Source: Rhizobium sp. 2MFCol3.1
GTDB lineage: Bacteria; Pseudomonadota; Alphaproteobacteria; Rhizobiales; Rhizobiaceae
NCBI RefSeq assembly: GCF_000377565.1
Contig: NZ_KB898365.1
Span: forward strand, 1-64,000
Direction: 5' to 3'
Length of the DNA stretch: 64,000 bases
Numbering within the stretch: position 1 is the stretch's first letter; each line of letters begins with the position of its first letter. The notes under the pieces are model-generated. The model was not told the DNA's origin. It was given only the letters and a program-made list of their open reading frames with translations, and did not search any database. The position numbers and the translations under genes are program-made. Positions 51,963 through 61,702 of the stretch are shown piece after piece.

Positions 51963-53150
51963 ATGCTAAATTCTTTTCGGCTGGCCTGTGCGGGATTTGG
52001 CCTGGTCGGGGCGACGTTGGTTACCGCGGTAGCAGTTTTCGGTGAGCCGCCTATGAGCTTTGCAAACTCAGCAGCGTCTGCGAAGGCGGCAGAGCAAGCG
52101 GTACCTGTGTCAGTCATCACCGTTAAGAGCCAGAGCGTAAGGCTTTGGGAAGAATTTTCCGGAAGGCTGGAAGCGGTTGACAGGGTGGACATCAGGGCAC
52201 GGGTATCCGGGGCGATCAAAGCGGTCCACTTCCGGGAAGGGGCCTTGGTAAAAGCTGGAGACCTTCTCTTCTCAATCGATCCGGCACCGTATCAGGCGGT
52301 GGTTGCCCAAGCGGAAGGACAGGTTGAGCTGGCGCGAGCAAGGCTCAGCCTAGCCGAGACGCAACTTGATAGAGGTCACAGGCTATCTGGAAATCATACC
52401 ATTTCGCAAAGCGACCTCGACCAACGGCAAAGTGCGCTCGCGGAGGCAAAAGCTTCGTTGAGTTCAGCGACTGCAAACCTGCAGGCCGCACAGCTCGACT
52501 TGGGTTATGCGGAGGTAAAGGCACCCGTGGCCGGGCGTATCGGGAAGATTGACGTGACGGTCGGGAATTTGGTTGCAGCTGGTTCAACCTCTGCCGTCCT
52601 CGCGAAGCTCGTTTCTGTCGATCCAATCTACGCCAGCTTCGACGCAAGCGAGGAGTTGGTAACTATGGCTCTAGCAGAGCTCCCACCACGGACGGGTGGC
52701 CTTCCGGCGATTGAAGACATTCCGGTTGAAGCCGGGACCTTGGCTGACAAAGAAACGCCGTTAAAGGGGACCCTTCAGCTGGTCGATAACGAAGTAGACG
52801 CGGCCAGCGGTACGATCACCGTCCGAGCTGTCTTCCCCAATCCGAGGGGTACATTGATCCCCGGGCAGTTTGTACGAATTCGAATGGGGGAAGCCATGCC
52901 TCAAAATAGGCTATTGGTTCCGGACCGTGCGATATCAACCGACCAAGACAAGAAGTTTGTTTATGTGGTCGATGGTCAGAGCCACGTTGCGTACCGCAGC
53001 GTTACGCTTGGCGGCTTGGTCGATGGAATGCGAATTGTAAAAGCCGGATTGAAAGACGGCGAGACGATCGTGGTCGCGGGCTTGCAAAGAGTGCGTCCAA
53101 ATGCGCTCGTTGCAGCAACGCCCCTAAAGCAAGAATCCAATAACGAATAG
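51963..53150 (+). CDS. RND efflux periplasmic adaptor (AcrA/MexE-like)
   Basis: Membrane fusion protein of a tripartite RND pump. A hydrophobic signal segment (residues ~7-25) is followed by the barrel-lipoyl start DRVDIRARVSGAIKAVHFREGALVKAGDLLF, a coiled-coil hairpin near 95-150, and APVAGRIGKIDVTVGNLV (second lipoyl half). About 395 residues. The start at 51963 has GGAG 7 bp upstream; ATGs at 51951 and 51957 also exist. The RND gene follows after about 100 bp on the same strand. Confidence 0.92.
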   Translation: MLNSFRLACAGFGLVGATLVTAVAVFGEPPMSFANSAASAKAAEQAVPVSVITVKSQSVRLWEEFSGRLEAVDRVDIRARVSGAIKAVHFREGALVKAGDLLFSIDPAPYQAVVAQAEGQVELARARLSLAETQLDRGHRLSGNHTISQSDLDQRQSALAEAKASLSSATANLQAAQLDLGYAEVKAPVAGRIGKIDVTVGNLVAAGSTSAVLAKLVSVDPIYASFDASEELVTMALAELPPRTGGLPAIEDIPVEAGTLADKETPLKGTLQLVDNEVDAASGTITVRAVFPNPRGTLIPGQFVRIRMGEAMPQNRLLVPDRAISTDQDKKFVYVVDGQSHVAYRSVTLGGLVDGMRIVKAGLKDGETIVVAGLQRVRPNALVAATPLKQESNNE

Positions 53151-53248
53151 CTCGGCCTCCCACCGACCTAAGCCCTTCCCGTGGATCGCCGACGGCCGGG
53201 ACGCTATCCGACAAATACAATCCCTCAGGGATAATAAAGGTACCTGAC

Positions 53249-56200
53249 ATGAACATTTCCCGCTTTTTCATTGACCGCCCGGTATTCGCGGGCGTCATAT
53301 CGGTGGTGATCGTCGTAGCAGGCCTTATCGGACTGCGAGCGCTGCCGATCTCCGAGTACCCTCAGGTCGTACCACCGTCCGTGGTCGTGAGGGCGACGTA
53401 TCCCGGGGCAAATCCCCGAGTGATCGCGGAGACTGTAGCGACCCCGCTCGAAGAGCAGATCAATGGGGTCGAGGGTCTACTTTATATGTCGAGTAATTCG
53501 ACGTCCGATGGCGCGATGACGCTGACGGTCACTTTCAAGCTTGGAACCGATCCCGATCAAGCACAACAGCTTGTCCAGAACCGAGTCTCCCAAGCTGAAC
53601 CGCGCTTGCCAGAAGAGGTGAGGGCCCTCGGCATCACGACTGTCAAAAGCTCGCCTGATTTTACCTTGGCGGTCGATTTGGTCTCCACCAACGACCGTTA
53701 CGATATCACTTACCTGCGCAACTACGCAGTTCTGAACATCAAAGACCGCCTTGCGCGTATCGAAGGTGTTGGAGATGTGCAGATTTTCGGCGCGGGCGAT
53801 TATTCGATGCGCGTTTGGATAGATCCTCAGAAAGCGGCTCAATACGAGCTTGCCGCAAGCGATATAACGAGTGCCATCCAGGGCCAGAATGTCCAGGCCG
53901 CTGCCGGCACCATAGGTGCTTCTCCGAGCCCGATGGGAGTCGATTTGCAGCTCAACGTAAACGCCCAGGGACGTCTTGAGACACCAGAAGAGTTTGGCAA
54001 TATAATCGTCAAAACGGGCGCAAACGGCCAAGTGACGCGTCTACGTGATGTCGCACGCCTGGAGCTGGGCGCAGCCGATTACTCCCTTCGTTCCCTCCTC
54101 GATGGGAAGCCGGCGGTCGCCATCCCCATTTTCCAGGCCCCTGGCTCTAACGCACTCGAGATTGCCGACGCCGTACGCAAGACGATGGACGAACTGCAGC
54201 AGTCCATGCCTGATGGCGTGAAATATTCTATCGATTACGATACCACCAAGTTCGTGGAAGCTTCGATCGAGAAAGTAGTTCACACGCTCTTCGAGGCGAT
54301 TGCGTTGGTCGTGCTTGTGGTAATTCTGTTCCTACAAACGTGGCGTGCCTCGATCATCCCATTGATAGCGGTTCCGGTCTCGATCATCGGAACCTTTGCG
54401 GTCATGTATGTGTCCGGCTTCTCACTCAACGCGCTCAGCCTGTTTGGTCTTGTCTTGGCCATTGGTATCGTCGTCGATGACGCTATTGTGGTGGTCGAGA
54501 ACGTTGAGCGCAACATCGAGAATGGTCTAAGCCCGCGGGATGCCACCTATAAGGCGATGCGAGAGGTTTCAGGTCCGATCGTGGCCATCGGACTGGTGCT
54601 GGTCGCGGTGTTCGTTCCGCTCGCGTTCATTTCGGGGCTGTCTGGCCAGTTTTATCGGCAGTTCGCTCTGACGATCGCCATCTCGACGATTATCTCCGCC
54701 TTCAACTCCTTGACACTATCACCCGCGTTGGCAGCGCTTTTGCTCAAGGGGCACCACGAGCCGAAGGATCGATTGACGCGCTCTATGGACTTTGCCTTTG
54801 GTTGGTTTTTCCGAAGCTTCAATCGAGCCTTCGGATCAGCCTCGAGCGCTTATGGAACAGGTGTCGGCCGACTTGTCTCCCGAAAAGGCATCGTGATGGT
54901 CGTGTATCTTGTGCTTGCGGGTGCTACATACGCGTTGTTCAACGCAATTCCGGGTGGGTTCGTACCGGCTCAAGACAAGCAGTATCTGATCGGATTCGCC
55001 CAATTGCCTGATGCTGCAAGCTTGGATCGAACTGAAGACGTAATAAGGCGGATGAGCGATATTGCCGTAAAGGAACCCGGAGTCGCTCATTCCATCGCTT
55101 TCCCCGGCCTCTCAATTAGCGGCTTCACCCATTCTTCGAACGCCGGTCTGGTTTTTCTTACTCTCAAGGATTTTGACGAACGAAAGACGCCCGAACTTTC
55201 CGGGCCAGCGATCGCCGCGTCTCTGAACCAGAAGTTCGCCGCTATCCCGGATGCCTACGTCGCCATGTTCTCACCACCCCCAGTCAACGGTCTAGGCACT
55301 ACAGGTGGCTTCAAACTGCAGTTGGAAGACCAGGCCGGTCTTGGCTACAAGGCGCTCGATGATGCGAACAAGGCGTTTCTCGCGAAAGCCGCGGAAGCTC
55401 CGGAACTGGCCGGCATCTTTTCAAGCTACCTGATAAATGTTCCGCAGCTCTATGCGGACCTCGATCGAACAAAGGCTGAGCAGTTGGGGGTTTCGGTGTC
55501 TGATGTATTTCAGACCCTGCAGATCTATCTCGGCTCGCTGTACGTGAATGACTTCAACGCTTTTGGTCGGACGTATAGTGTGCGGGTCCAGGCAGATGCG
55601 AAGTTTCGTGCTAAACCGGAAGACATTGGCCAGCTCAAGGTCAGATCGATGTCTGGCCAGATGATCCCACTGGCCGCGCTGCTTCGAGTGGATGCCACTA
55701 CAGGCCCGGAGCGTACGAACCGCTACAATGGCTTCCTGTCTGCGGATATCAATGGAAGTCCAGCGCAAGGCTATTCATCAGGGGAGGCGCAAGCTGCGAT
55801 CGAACGGATTGCCACCGAAGTGCTGCCAAAGGGTATTAGCTACGAGTGGACGGATTTGACCTACCAGCAGATTATCGCCGGCGACTCCAGCTACGTTGTC
55901 TTTCCGCTGGCTCTGTTGCTTGTTTTCCTGGTCCTCGCGGCGCAGTACGAGAGCCTCTCGCTTCCAATCGCGATTATTATGATTGTCCCGATGGGCGTCT
56001 TGGCGGCTCTTGCGGGTGTCTGGTTGACAGATGGCGATAACAACATCTTCACTCAGATCGGCCTCGTAGTGTTGGTCGGGCTGTCCGCGAAAAACGCGAT
56101 CTTGATCGTAGAGTTCGCTAGAGAGCTTGAGTTGGAAGGGCGCTCGCCCCGTCAAGCTGCCATCGAAGCCAGCCGTCTTAGACTACGGCCAATTCTTATG

Positions 56201-56443
56201 ACGTCGATGGCGTTTATCATGGGTGTTGTGCCCCTGGTTACGTCAACAGGAGCGGGAGCTGAAGTCCGTGCCGCTCTTGGTATTACGGTGTTCTCAGGAA
56301 TGATTGGCGTCACCCTCTTCGGTATCTTTATGACGCCAGTCTTCTACGTCCTTGTGCGAAAGGTAACGGGTAATCGACCTCTGGCACACAAGGCTCCTGC
56401 CAACGATTATGGGAAGAAGATGATCTCCCACGCTGCCGAATGA
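53249..56443 (+). CDS. RND multidrug efflux transporter (HAE-1, AcrB-like)
   Basis: Inner-membrane proton-drug antiporter of 1064 residues with the full HAE-1 layout: twelve helices and two large periplasmic loops. The N-terminus FFIDRPVFAGVISVVIVVAG is typical. Proton-relay residues are present: the DD pair in GIVVDDAIVVVENVERN (~residue 410) and the lysine in GLSAKNAILIVEFARELE (~955). It works with the adaptor encoded just upstream; no outer-membrane channel gene follows. A long hairpin ends the operon. Confidence 0.96.
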   Translation: MNISRFFIDRPVFAGVISVVIVVAGLIGLRALPISEYPQVVPPSVVVRATYPGANPRVIAETVATPLEEQINGVEGLLYMSSNSTSDGAMTLTVTFKLGTDPDQAQQLVQNRVSQAEPRLPEEVRALGITTVKSSPDFTLAVDLVSTNDRYDITYLRNYAVLNIKDRLARIEGVGDVQIFGAGDYSMRVWIDPQKAAQYELAASDITSAIQGQNVQAAAGTIGASPSPMGVDLQLNVNAQGRLETPEEFGNIIVKTGANGQVTRLRDVARLELGAADYSLRSLLDGKPAVAIPIFQAPGSNALEIADAVRKTMDELQQSMPDGVKYSIDYDTTKFVEASIEKVVHTLFEAIALVVLVVILFLQTWRASIIPLIAVPVSIIGTFAVMYVSGFSLNALSLFGLVLAIGIVVDDAIVVVENVERNIENGLSPRDATYKAMREVSGPIVAIGLVLVAVFVPLAFISGLSGQFYRQFALTIAISTIISAFNSLTLSPALAALLLKGHHEPKDRLTRSMDFAFGWFFRSFNRAFGSASSAYGTGVGRLVSRKGIVMVVYLVLAGATYALFNAIPGGFVPAQDKQYLIGFAQLPDAASLDRTEDVIRRMSDIAVKEPGVAHSIAFPGLSISGFTHSSNAGLVFLTLKDFDERKTPELSGPAIAASLNQKFAAIPDAYVAMFSPPPVNGLGTTGGFKLQLEDQAGLGYKALDDANKAFLAKAAEAPELAGIFSSYLINVPQLYADLDRTKAEQLGVSVSDVFQTLQIYLGSLYVNDFNAFGRTYSVRVQADAKFRAKPEDIGQLKVRSMSGQMIPLAALLRVDATTGPERTNRYNGFLSADINGSPAQGYSSGEAQAAIERIATEVLPKGISYEWTDLTYQQIIAGDSSYVVFPLALLLVFLVLAAQYESLSLPIAIIMIVPMGVLAALAGVWLTDGDNNIFTQIGLVVLVGLSAKNAILIVEFARELELEGRSPRQAAIEASRLRLRPILMTSMAFIMGVVPLVTSTGAGAEVRAALGITVFSGMIGVTLFGIFMTPVFYVLVRKVTGNRPLAHKAPANDYGKKMISHAAE

Positions 56444-56478
56444 TACGAGCTTGTCCAAAAGCACCGACACATACCGGA

Positions 56479-56512
56479 ACTCAGCCTGGAGGGCGCGCCC
56501 TCTAGGCTGAGT
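56479..56512 (+). terminator. Strong stem-loop after the RND operon
   Basis: ACTCAGCCTGGAGGGC pairs with GCCCTCTAGGCTGAGT, 36 bp beyond the RND stop. There is no T-run, so it may act with Rho or as an mRNA end stabiliser. Confidence 0.65.
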
Positions 56513-56876
56513 CCGACTGCTGCCGCTGGGGACTTGGCCCTTCAGGCCGGGTAAAAAGAGGCCTGGTCACTCCAGGGCGAGGCCATCCAAGCTCACTTCT
56601 TGTGAGCAACTAGAATACGCAGCGAGAGTGCGAAAGCCAAAATATCAGCCTGAAGCGCGGTAGAGGATAGGATTTAACATGCCCTATAGTTTTTGCATGC
56701 GGCGGGCAAAGTCATTGATTTAGAATCCTGCCATTAACAGCGCACGGATTGAGATGTTCGTGCGTAGCTAGCGATTGGTCGGCTGACGTGCAAAACGGAT
56801 AGCGCTAGCCCATCGAACTTCGGTTCGGTCATACGGTTACGCCGGTGGGCCCCGAGGCTTGGTAGGCCGAGTTGGG

Positions 56877-56905
56877 AATAGAGCGGCTTGGGCCGCTCTA
56901 TTTTT
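56877..56905 (+). terminator. Rho-independent terminator without an upstream gene
   Basis: AATAGAGCGGC pairs with GCCGCTCTATT, followed by a run of T (56901-56905). It is a textbook plus-strand terminator, 430 bp after the RND stop and past the other hairpin there. Confidence 0.75.
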
Positions 56906-56975
56906 CCCCGAATACAATTTCCTCGGCGGCGGTTCCAAGGGTTGGCAATCGCCGGAATTCGTCATCTGGACGGCA

Positions 56976-57010
56976 AAAGTCTCGCAAGTGTGGGAAACCT
57001 GCGAGACTTT
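56976..57010 (-). terminator. Terminator of the cytochrome P460 gene
   Basis: Perfect 11-bp arms AAAGTCTCGCA and TGCGAGACTTT, about 50 bp after the minus-strand stop at 57061 and followed on that strand by TTTTGCC. Confidence 0.65.
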
Positions 57011-57060
57011 ACGAAACGAACTGTTTGGCGAGATCTGGAGATCCGGCTTGGCCGACTATC

Positions 57061-57570
57061 TCAAGGGGCATACCGCGTGAAGACATAGTCGTGGTCAACG
57101 ACGTTGCCAACGTGACAGGCGAGACAGGTCTCATGCTGTTTAACATCGACCGGCTTTCCGTTCACGAAGCGTCCGAAGCCCCAACCATGGCTGTCAGGAT
57201 ACTTCTTGGAATCCTTGACCATGACCTGGACGGTCGTCGGCGCACCGGGAACCGTGGCCGGTGCGAACTCCGTTGACTGTTTGCGCTTGTAGGCGAGCTT
57301 AACCAAGATCGAACCGTCTGGGAAAGGCAGCGTACCCTTCTTGTACGCATCGATCGCTATGTCGTTTCCGAGCACTGCCCTGAGCTCATCAAGCGGCGGA
57401 GCCTCCTGCGCTGGAGCGATGAATTTCCAGTCTCGGTAGCCCTCTGGGATACTGACGCCGTAAATGGGGGAGACGTCTTGCGCGGCAGGCTCGTCCGCCC
57501 ATGAATAAGAAACGAAGGCTCCGACAGCCAAAGCTGACACAACCAAGCCGGAAGCGATGGCAATCTTCAT
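57061..57570 (-). CDS. Cytochrome P460-family c-type cytochrome
   Basis: Periplasmic mono-haem protein of the P460 fold; characterised members oxidise hydroxylamine or detoxify nitrogen oxides. A signal peptide (residues 1-25, ending YSWA-D) is followed by the P460 beta domain with GYRDWKFIAPA and HGWGFGRFVNGKP, then CLACH (C149, C152, H153) near the C-terminus. 169 residues, normal. The start at 57570 has AGGAG 8 bp upstream. The lysine that cross-links haem in true P460 cannot be assigned by eye. A TGTA-N6-TGTA box lies 83 bp upstream. Confidence 0.85.
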   Translation of the reverse strand: MKIAIASGLVVSALAVGAFVSYSWADEPAAQDVSPIYGVSIPEGYRDWKFIAPAQEAPPLDELRAVLGNDIAIDAYKKGTLPFPDGSILVKLAYKRKQSTEFAPATVPGAPTTVQVMVKDSKKYPDSHGWGFGRFVNGKPVDVKQHETCLACHVGNVVDHDYVFTRYAP

Positions 57571-57652
57571 CGAATGACTCCTATTACAGGGATAGTTATC
57601 CGAACAGGGTCGCTGGGAATTGTATCTGCCGGATTTCAGAAGGTGCCGTTTT

Positions 57653-57666
57653 TGTAACGGAGTGTA
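57653..57666 (+). promoter_or_regulatory. TGTA-N6-TGTA box upstream of cytochrome P460
   Basis: TTTTGTAACGGAGTGTAAGT; nearly the same as the box before the redoxin operon (6166). It lies in the divergent region shared with the MHS carrier at 57825. Confidence 0.55.
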
Positions 57667-57725
57667 AGTCTCACAAAAACGTGTCTCGGTTCTCGTCAGG
57701 GTCAACTACCTGAGCGTCAATACTT

Positions 57726-57737
57726 GAACGATCGTTC
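57726..57737. promoter_or_regulatory. Perfect GAACGATCGTTC palindrome upstream of the MHS carrier
   Basis: A 12-bp perfect palindrome 88 bp before the start at 57825. It is the ideal form of the TetR-type sites at 46654 and 47273, so the same or a related repressor may act here. Confidence 0.5.
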
Positions 57738-57824
57738 TTTACAGTTGTAACTCAGTTTTTGACTATCGGACTTTTGGTGAGGCACTCGCGCGGTTACTAT
57801 AAAGAAAAAGTTGGTAACCGTTAA

Positions 57825-59147
57825 ATGTCCTGCTCAGAAGCCCCCGGCGTCGCGAATGCTGCTTCCGTTGACGTCCCCCATATGAATTGGAAGGAGCAAT
57901 ATCGTGTTAGCGGCATTGTCGCACTGGGCGGCTGTCTCGAATTCTACGACTTTGCAATCTTTCTGTTCTTCACTGAGGTCATCGGGCAGCAGTTCTTCCC
58001 AGTTGGTATGCCACTCTGGCTGACCACTGTTCAGACATGGGGGCTCTTCGCAGCCGGATACCTGTTCAGGCCGCTCGGGGGGATCGTGCTGGCTCACTTT
58101 GGCGATCTGTTCGGCAGACAACGGGTATTTGCGTTCTCTATCCTGCTGATGGCGGCGTCTACACTAGGCATCGGTCTCCTGCCTACCTATCAAGCTGTCG
58201 GGATCGTAGCGCCGTTTCTGCTGCTCTTTTTCCGCATTCTTCAGGGCATCGCAATTGGCGGTGAGCTACCTGGCGCTTGGACTTTCGTCACTGAGCATGT
58301 GCCACCTCGTCGCGTTGGTCTGGTGTGCGGTATAGTTTGTTGCGGGCTGACGCTCGGTATACTCTTGGCGACATCCGTCGCCGCCGCAGTGACATCGTCT
58401 CTTTCCCCGGACGATACGCAGCAATGGGGCTGGCGGCTGCCCTTTCTACTAGGTGGCGTTTTTGGGTTGGCCGGGATGAAACTCAGGCGGATGTTGAATG
58501 AAACACCGGTTTTTGTAAATTTGCGCCGGCGGCGGCTACTGGTTCCGGAACTCCCCCTTAGGGCGGTACTAAAGACAGAAATACGAGGCGTTGTCAGATC
58601 GGCGTTCGTTACATGGGTCCTGTCAAGCGTTGTTGTCCTGACACTCATGCTACCGATGACCCTCCATGGTACCTTTGGGTTTGATAAAGAGGGCGCACTG
58701 TGCGCCGCGAGCATCAGTACGGTATTCCTCGCAATCGGTGTTGTTATCGGTGGCGCACTTCTCGATCTGATCGGAGCCGCAAGGTTTTATATGCTTTTTA
58801 GCATTTTGCTACTCGCCGCAGCCGCCTGTTACTATTTCATGGCGGGTGCGTCAGTGCTAGAGCTTAACCTGATGGCTGGAATGATCGGTCTGGCAGGCGG
58901 AGTCTGCGCGGGGACACCGTATGTGATGGTCTCGTCGTTTCCTGCGAGGATTAGATACACAGGAGTGTCGTTCGCATACAACGTGTCCTACGCACTGTTT
59001 GGCGGCCTGATCCCGTTGATTGTGAACTCTCTTTCGCCGCTGGGAGCTATGGCCCACGTCCTCTATTTTTGCGTCATCTCCCTCTTCGCCTTTGCTTTGG
59101 GTGTCTCGCTGCTGCTGCGCGGTGAGCAATTGTGTCAGAGCGATTGA
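57825..59147 (+). CDS. MFS transporter, metabolite:H+ symporter (MHS) family
   Basis: Twelve-helix carrier of 440 residues. GGCLEFYDFAIFLFF in helix one, RPLGGIVLAHFGDLFGRQRVF in loop 2-3 and RILQGIAIGGELPGAWTFVTEH mark the MHS group, which imports organic acids, proline or betaine. The ligand is unknown. The ATG at 57825 has a poor ribosome site; an inverted repeat GGTTAC...GTAACC (57792-57819) covers the leader. It is convergent with the sensor kinase gene, 8 bp apart. Confidence 0.88.
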   Translation: MSCSEAPGVANAASVDVPHMNWKEQYRVSGIVALGGCLEFYDFAIFLFFTEVIGQQFFPVGMPLWLTTVQTWGLFAAGYLFRPLGGIVLAHFGDLFGRQRVFAFSILLMAASTLGIGLLPTYQAVGIVAPFLLLFFRILQGIAIGGELPGAWTFVTEHVPPRRVGLVCGIVCCGLTLGILLATSVAAAVTSSLSPDDTQQWGWRLPFLLGGVFGLAGMKLRRMLNETPVFVNLRRRRLLVPELPLRAVLKTEIRGVVRSAFVTWVLSSVVVLTLMLPMTLHGTFGFDKEGALCAASISTVFLAIGVVIGGALLDLIGAARFYMLFSILLLAAAACYYFMAGASVLELNLMAGMIGLAGGVCAGTPYVMVSSFPARIRYTGVSFAYNVSYALFGGLIPLIVNSLSPLGAMAHVLYFCVISLFAFALGVSLLLRGEQLCQSD

Positions 59148-59155
59148 CATAGTGG

Positions 59156-61702
59156 TTATTGCTCTGCACTTTCCGCGTCTAGCGAGCGCGGAAGCCCACT
59201 CAAAAGATTATAAAGCGTAGTTGCTAAGCTGATTGAGCTAACAGGTTTGCGTAGAACCATGGCATCCTTAATCGATCTCGCGTCCAACATCGTCGTTTCG
59301 TGATCAGCGACAAACACAACAGGGACGGGGGCAAACTCTCCGACAACCGAGCGACAATCTGGCGATTTCTGCCAGATATCCAGATCAAGAACGATTAGGT
59401 CAGGCTGTACACTGTGACGGTCGATCCATTCTCTCAAGGCCGTAAGCGATGAGAATCCGATGGGCTCATACCCCAGCGCTGCGATCTTTTCCTCAAAGAG
59501 TAGACGCAAAGCGCTGTCTCTCTGTCCCAGGAGGACGGTCTGACCTGACCCAATGGGGACGGTGCGCTCGTTGAAAAACTCAGCAAGAGGAATAGCTTTA
59601 CGGAAAGAGGCGGGGAAATATAGTTCGAAGCGGGTCCCTACGTTCTGTTCACTGCTCACATTGATCTTTCCGTTCATGCCCACAACGTGACCATGCACGG
59701 CCGCCAACCCCAACCCTGTTCCGCCACGCGTGGATTTCGTCGTGAAAAAGGGCTCGAAAATGTGCGGCAACACCGTGTCGGGAATACCGGATCCGTGATC
59801 CTCAACGGAAACGATTACATAGTTACCGGGCGAGAGCTCTCCGTGTGAAAGACTGACGCGAGAATGGAACTCGCGAGCTACCACTGAAATATCGATCTCG
59901 CCCGCGTCGCCGGAAGCATGTGACGCGTTTGTGCATAAGTTCATCACAACTTGTTGTAATTCGATTGGATTTCCCATCATTGCTGGCACTCTCTCTGAGA
60001 AATCGAGGTTGAGTGTAAATCGATCCGGGATTGCCATTTTAACCATTGGAATAATGTCGTGAAGCGCTGCGGTGGCGTCGAACGGGTTGCTGACCCGATC
60101 ACGCTTCCGGCTGAAAGTCAGAATCTGGTCAATGATAAACTTCGCCCGGTGACCGCTTGAAACCATCTCTTGAACGTAGCTCCGAGTTTTTGCAGAGTTT
60201 CGTCCAAGCTGGAGTGCCATTTCACCGTATCCGAGAATCGCCCCGAGAGCATTGTTGAATTCATGAGCGATGCCTCCTGCCAGAGTGCCGAGGGCTTCAA
60301 GCCTTTGCGCATGCTCAAGGCGCGCTTCCAGGGTCTCGAGTTCGGATTTATCTCGTTGCCCCTTGAGGCACTGCGAAAAAGCTATCAACGCCTGGCCCAG
60401 CAGCCGAACCTCGTCACGGTCAGGCTTTTTTCTTATCTCACGATGTTCTAGAAACAGAAGCCCGATAGAATTGTGCCCGATGTCCGTGGCAACCACCGAG
60501 CCCGCGCTCAGTGAGCCTTCCGGGAAATGCTCCAAGTCTCGCTGTTGAAGGTTTTCATAGTGAAATGGGTCCCATTTCTTGGGGGTTGTTCCCTTCTGCC
60601 CCTGAACTTCCGCGCGAAAGGTTTCGCGCAACGCATCGAAGCCTGGAAGGCCTGCGTCACCATACGTTGTTTCCGTTGCGCCAGTCTCACTATTCAAGGC
60701 AGCGAAGGCATAGCGGCTGGCATCGAAAAAGTTGGCAATCATGGAAAGTGCTTCGACAAGCGGGACAGAATGATCATCGGTGCCGTTGGTGAAGCGCTTC
60801 TGCATATCGGTGATCATCGTTTCCAGCTCTAGCTGCTGGGCGAGCTTCTGTGTCTGACGCCGCAGGCGGTAAATCAACGACGCAACATAGACGCAGAGCA
60901 ATACTGCGATCGATCCCAACAGGAGCCTGCTCCATGAGGAGCGGACACTCAGTTCACCATAAGCATCGAGATACACTTTCTGGAGTCTGCGTGCGTCTTC
61001 CGAGGTCTGCGATGCCTGGATCGCCTGTATTATGTTGTCGACTGCCGGCAGAGTATCGAGGATCATACGAGCATGAACGACATAAGCCTGAACATCTTTC
61101 AGATCACCAGCCGGCAATCTCAACATGCGTTGGAGTTGCGCACGAATTATCTCGTCCAGGGCTTGGCTGGGCTGGTTCGAAAACCTCATCATGAGGTTTC
61201 CCAGATCATAGGGTACGTCCATCGACGCAGTTCGGGTTTCCGGCGATCCCTCGTGCAACTTGGTGAGCATCTGGGTGGCGATGGAAAGGGAATTCTGGAG
61301 GAGCGCGTTGTCTGTTTTGAATTCCTCGACCAACAGCTCGTCGTGGTCGATGGATGCGGAAAGCTTGGCAAGCTCCGATTGGAGTGCCGCTGGCGCTTCA
61401 ACGCCGCTTTCTTCGAATAATTCTCCTAGCCGGGCGACTGTGAAGTGAAGCGTTTTCACAGGTTCAACCAGAGGATCATAGTCGCGGAGCAGCCCAGCGC
61501 GAGCCTGCAACACGTCACGCTGTAAGGATGCATGATTAATGTCGATCGCGCGCAGTGATGTCAGGATGTCTTCATGCGTCTCACGCGACGGAACACGACC
61601 AAACGCAAAAAGTGCGAAGGTGAAAACCCCCGCGACCAGGATCATTATCCTCCAGAGCTCAATAGTGTTTCGCCGGGGAGGGCGCTTGTAGCTTGCTTCC
61701 AT
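59156..61702 (-). CDS. VirA-like hybrid sensor histidine kinase
   Basis: Inner-membrane sensor of 848 residues. TM1 at about 18-37, a helical periplasmic DAHL-type domain (~40-255), TM2 at ~258-280, a GAF-like region (~315-460), HisKA with phospho-accepting His in GGIAHEFNNALG, an HATPase domain (N-box NLCTNASHA, G1 DHGSGI, G2 GGTGLGL) and a C-terminal receiver (phospho-Asp in LIVLDLDIW; lysine in LRKPVS). The receiver lacks the usual acidic pair at its start. The start lies 44 bp inside the end of the peroxidase gene, so the genes are tightly linked. The signal is unknown; peroxide or a product of the peroxidase is a reasonable guess. Confidence 0.9.
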   Translation of the reverse strand: MEASYKRPPRRNTIELWRIMILVAGVFTFALFAFGRVPSRETHEDILTSLRAIDINHASLQRDVLQARAGLLRDYDPLVEPVKTLHFTVARLGELFEESGVEAPAALQSELAKLSASIDHDELLVEEFKTDNALLQNSLSIATQMLTKLHEGSPETRTASMDVPYDLGNLMMRFSNQPSQALDEIIRAQLQRMLRLPAGDLKDVQAYVVHARMILDTLPAVDNIIQAIQASQTSEDARRLQKVYLDAYGELSVRSSWSRLLLGSIAVLLCVYVASLIYRLRRQTQKLAQQLELETMITDMQKRFTNGTDDHSVPLVEALSMIANFFDASRYAFAALNSETGATETTYGDAGLPGFDALRETFRAEVQGQKGTTPKKWDPFHYENLQQRDLEHFPEGSLSAGSVVATDIGHNSIGLLFLEHREIRKKPDRDEVRLLGQALIAFSQCLKGQRDKSELETLEARLEHAQRLEALGTLAGGIAHEFNNALGAILGYGEMALQLGRNSAKTRSYVQEMVSSGHRAKFIIDQILTFSRKRDRVSNPFDATAALHDIIPMVKMAIPDRFTLNLDFSERVPAMMGNPIELQQVVMNLCTNASHASGDAGEIDISVVAREFHSRVSLSHGELSPGNYVIVSVEDHGSGIPDTVLPHIFEPFFTTKSTRGGTGLGLAAVHGHVVGMNGKINVSSEQNVGTRFELYFPASFRKAIPLAEFFNERTVPIGSGQTVLLGQRDSALRLLFEEKIAALGYEPIGFSSLTALREWIDRHSVQPDLIVLDLDIWQKSPDCRSVVGEFAPVPVVFVADHETTMLDARSIKDAMVLRKPVSSISLATTLYNLLSGLPRSLDAESAEQ

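Larger units (their letters stand above)
56513..57060. other. Long intergenic region with two further terminator-like hairpins
   Basis: About 550 bp without a supported protein gene. It contains a classical plus-strand terminator at 56877-56905 that has no coding gene in front of it, and a minus-strand hairpin at 56976-57010 after cytochrome P460. A frame at 56859-57080 overlaps both hairpins and is not credible. The stretch before 56877 may be transcribed as a small RNA. Confidence 0.4.

Noticed and set aside
56859..57080. Seventy-three-codon frame before cytochrome P460
   Set aside because: It spans two terminator hairpins and overlaps the end of the P460 gene; no start signal.
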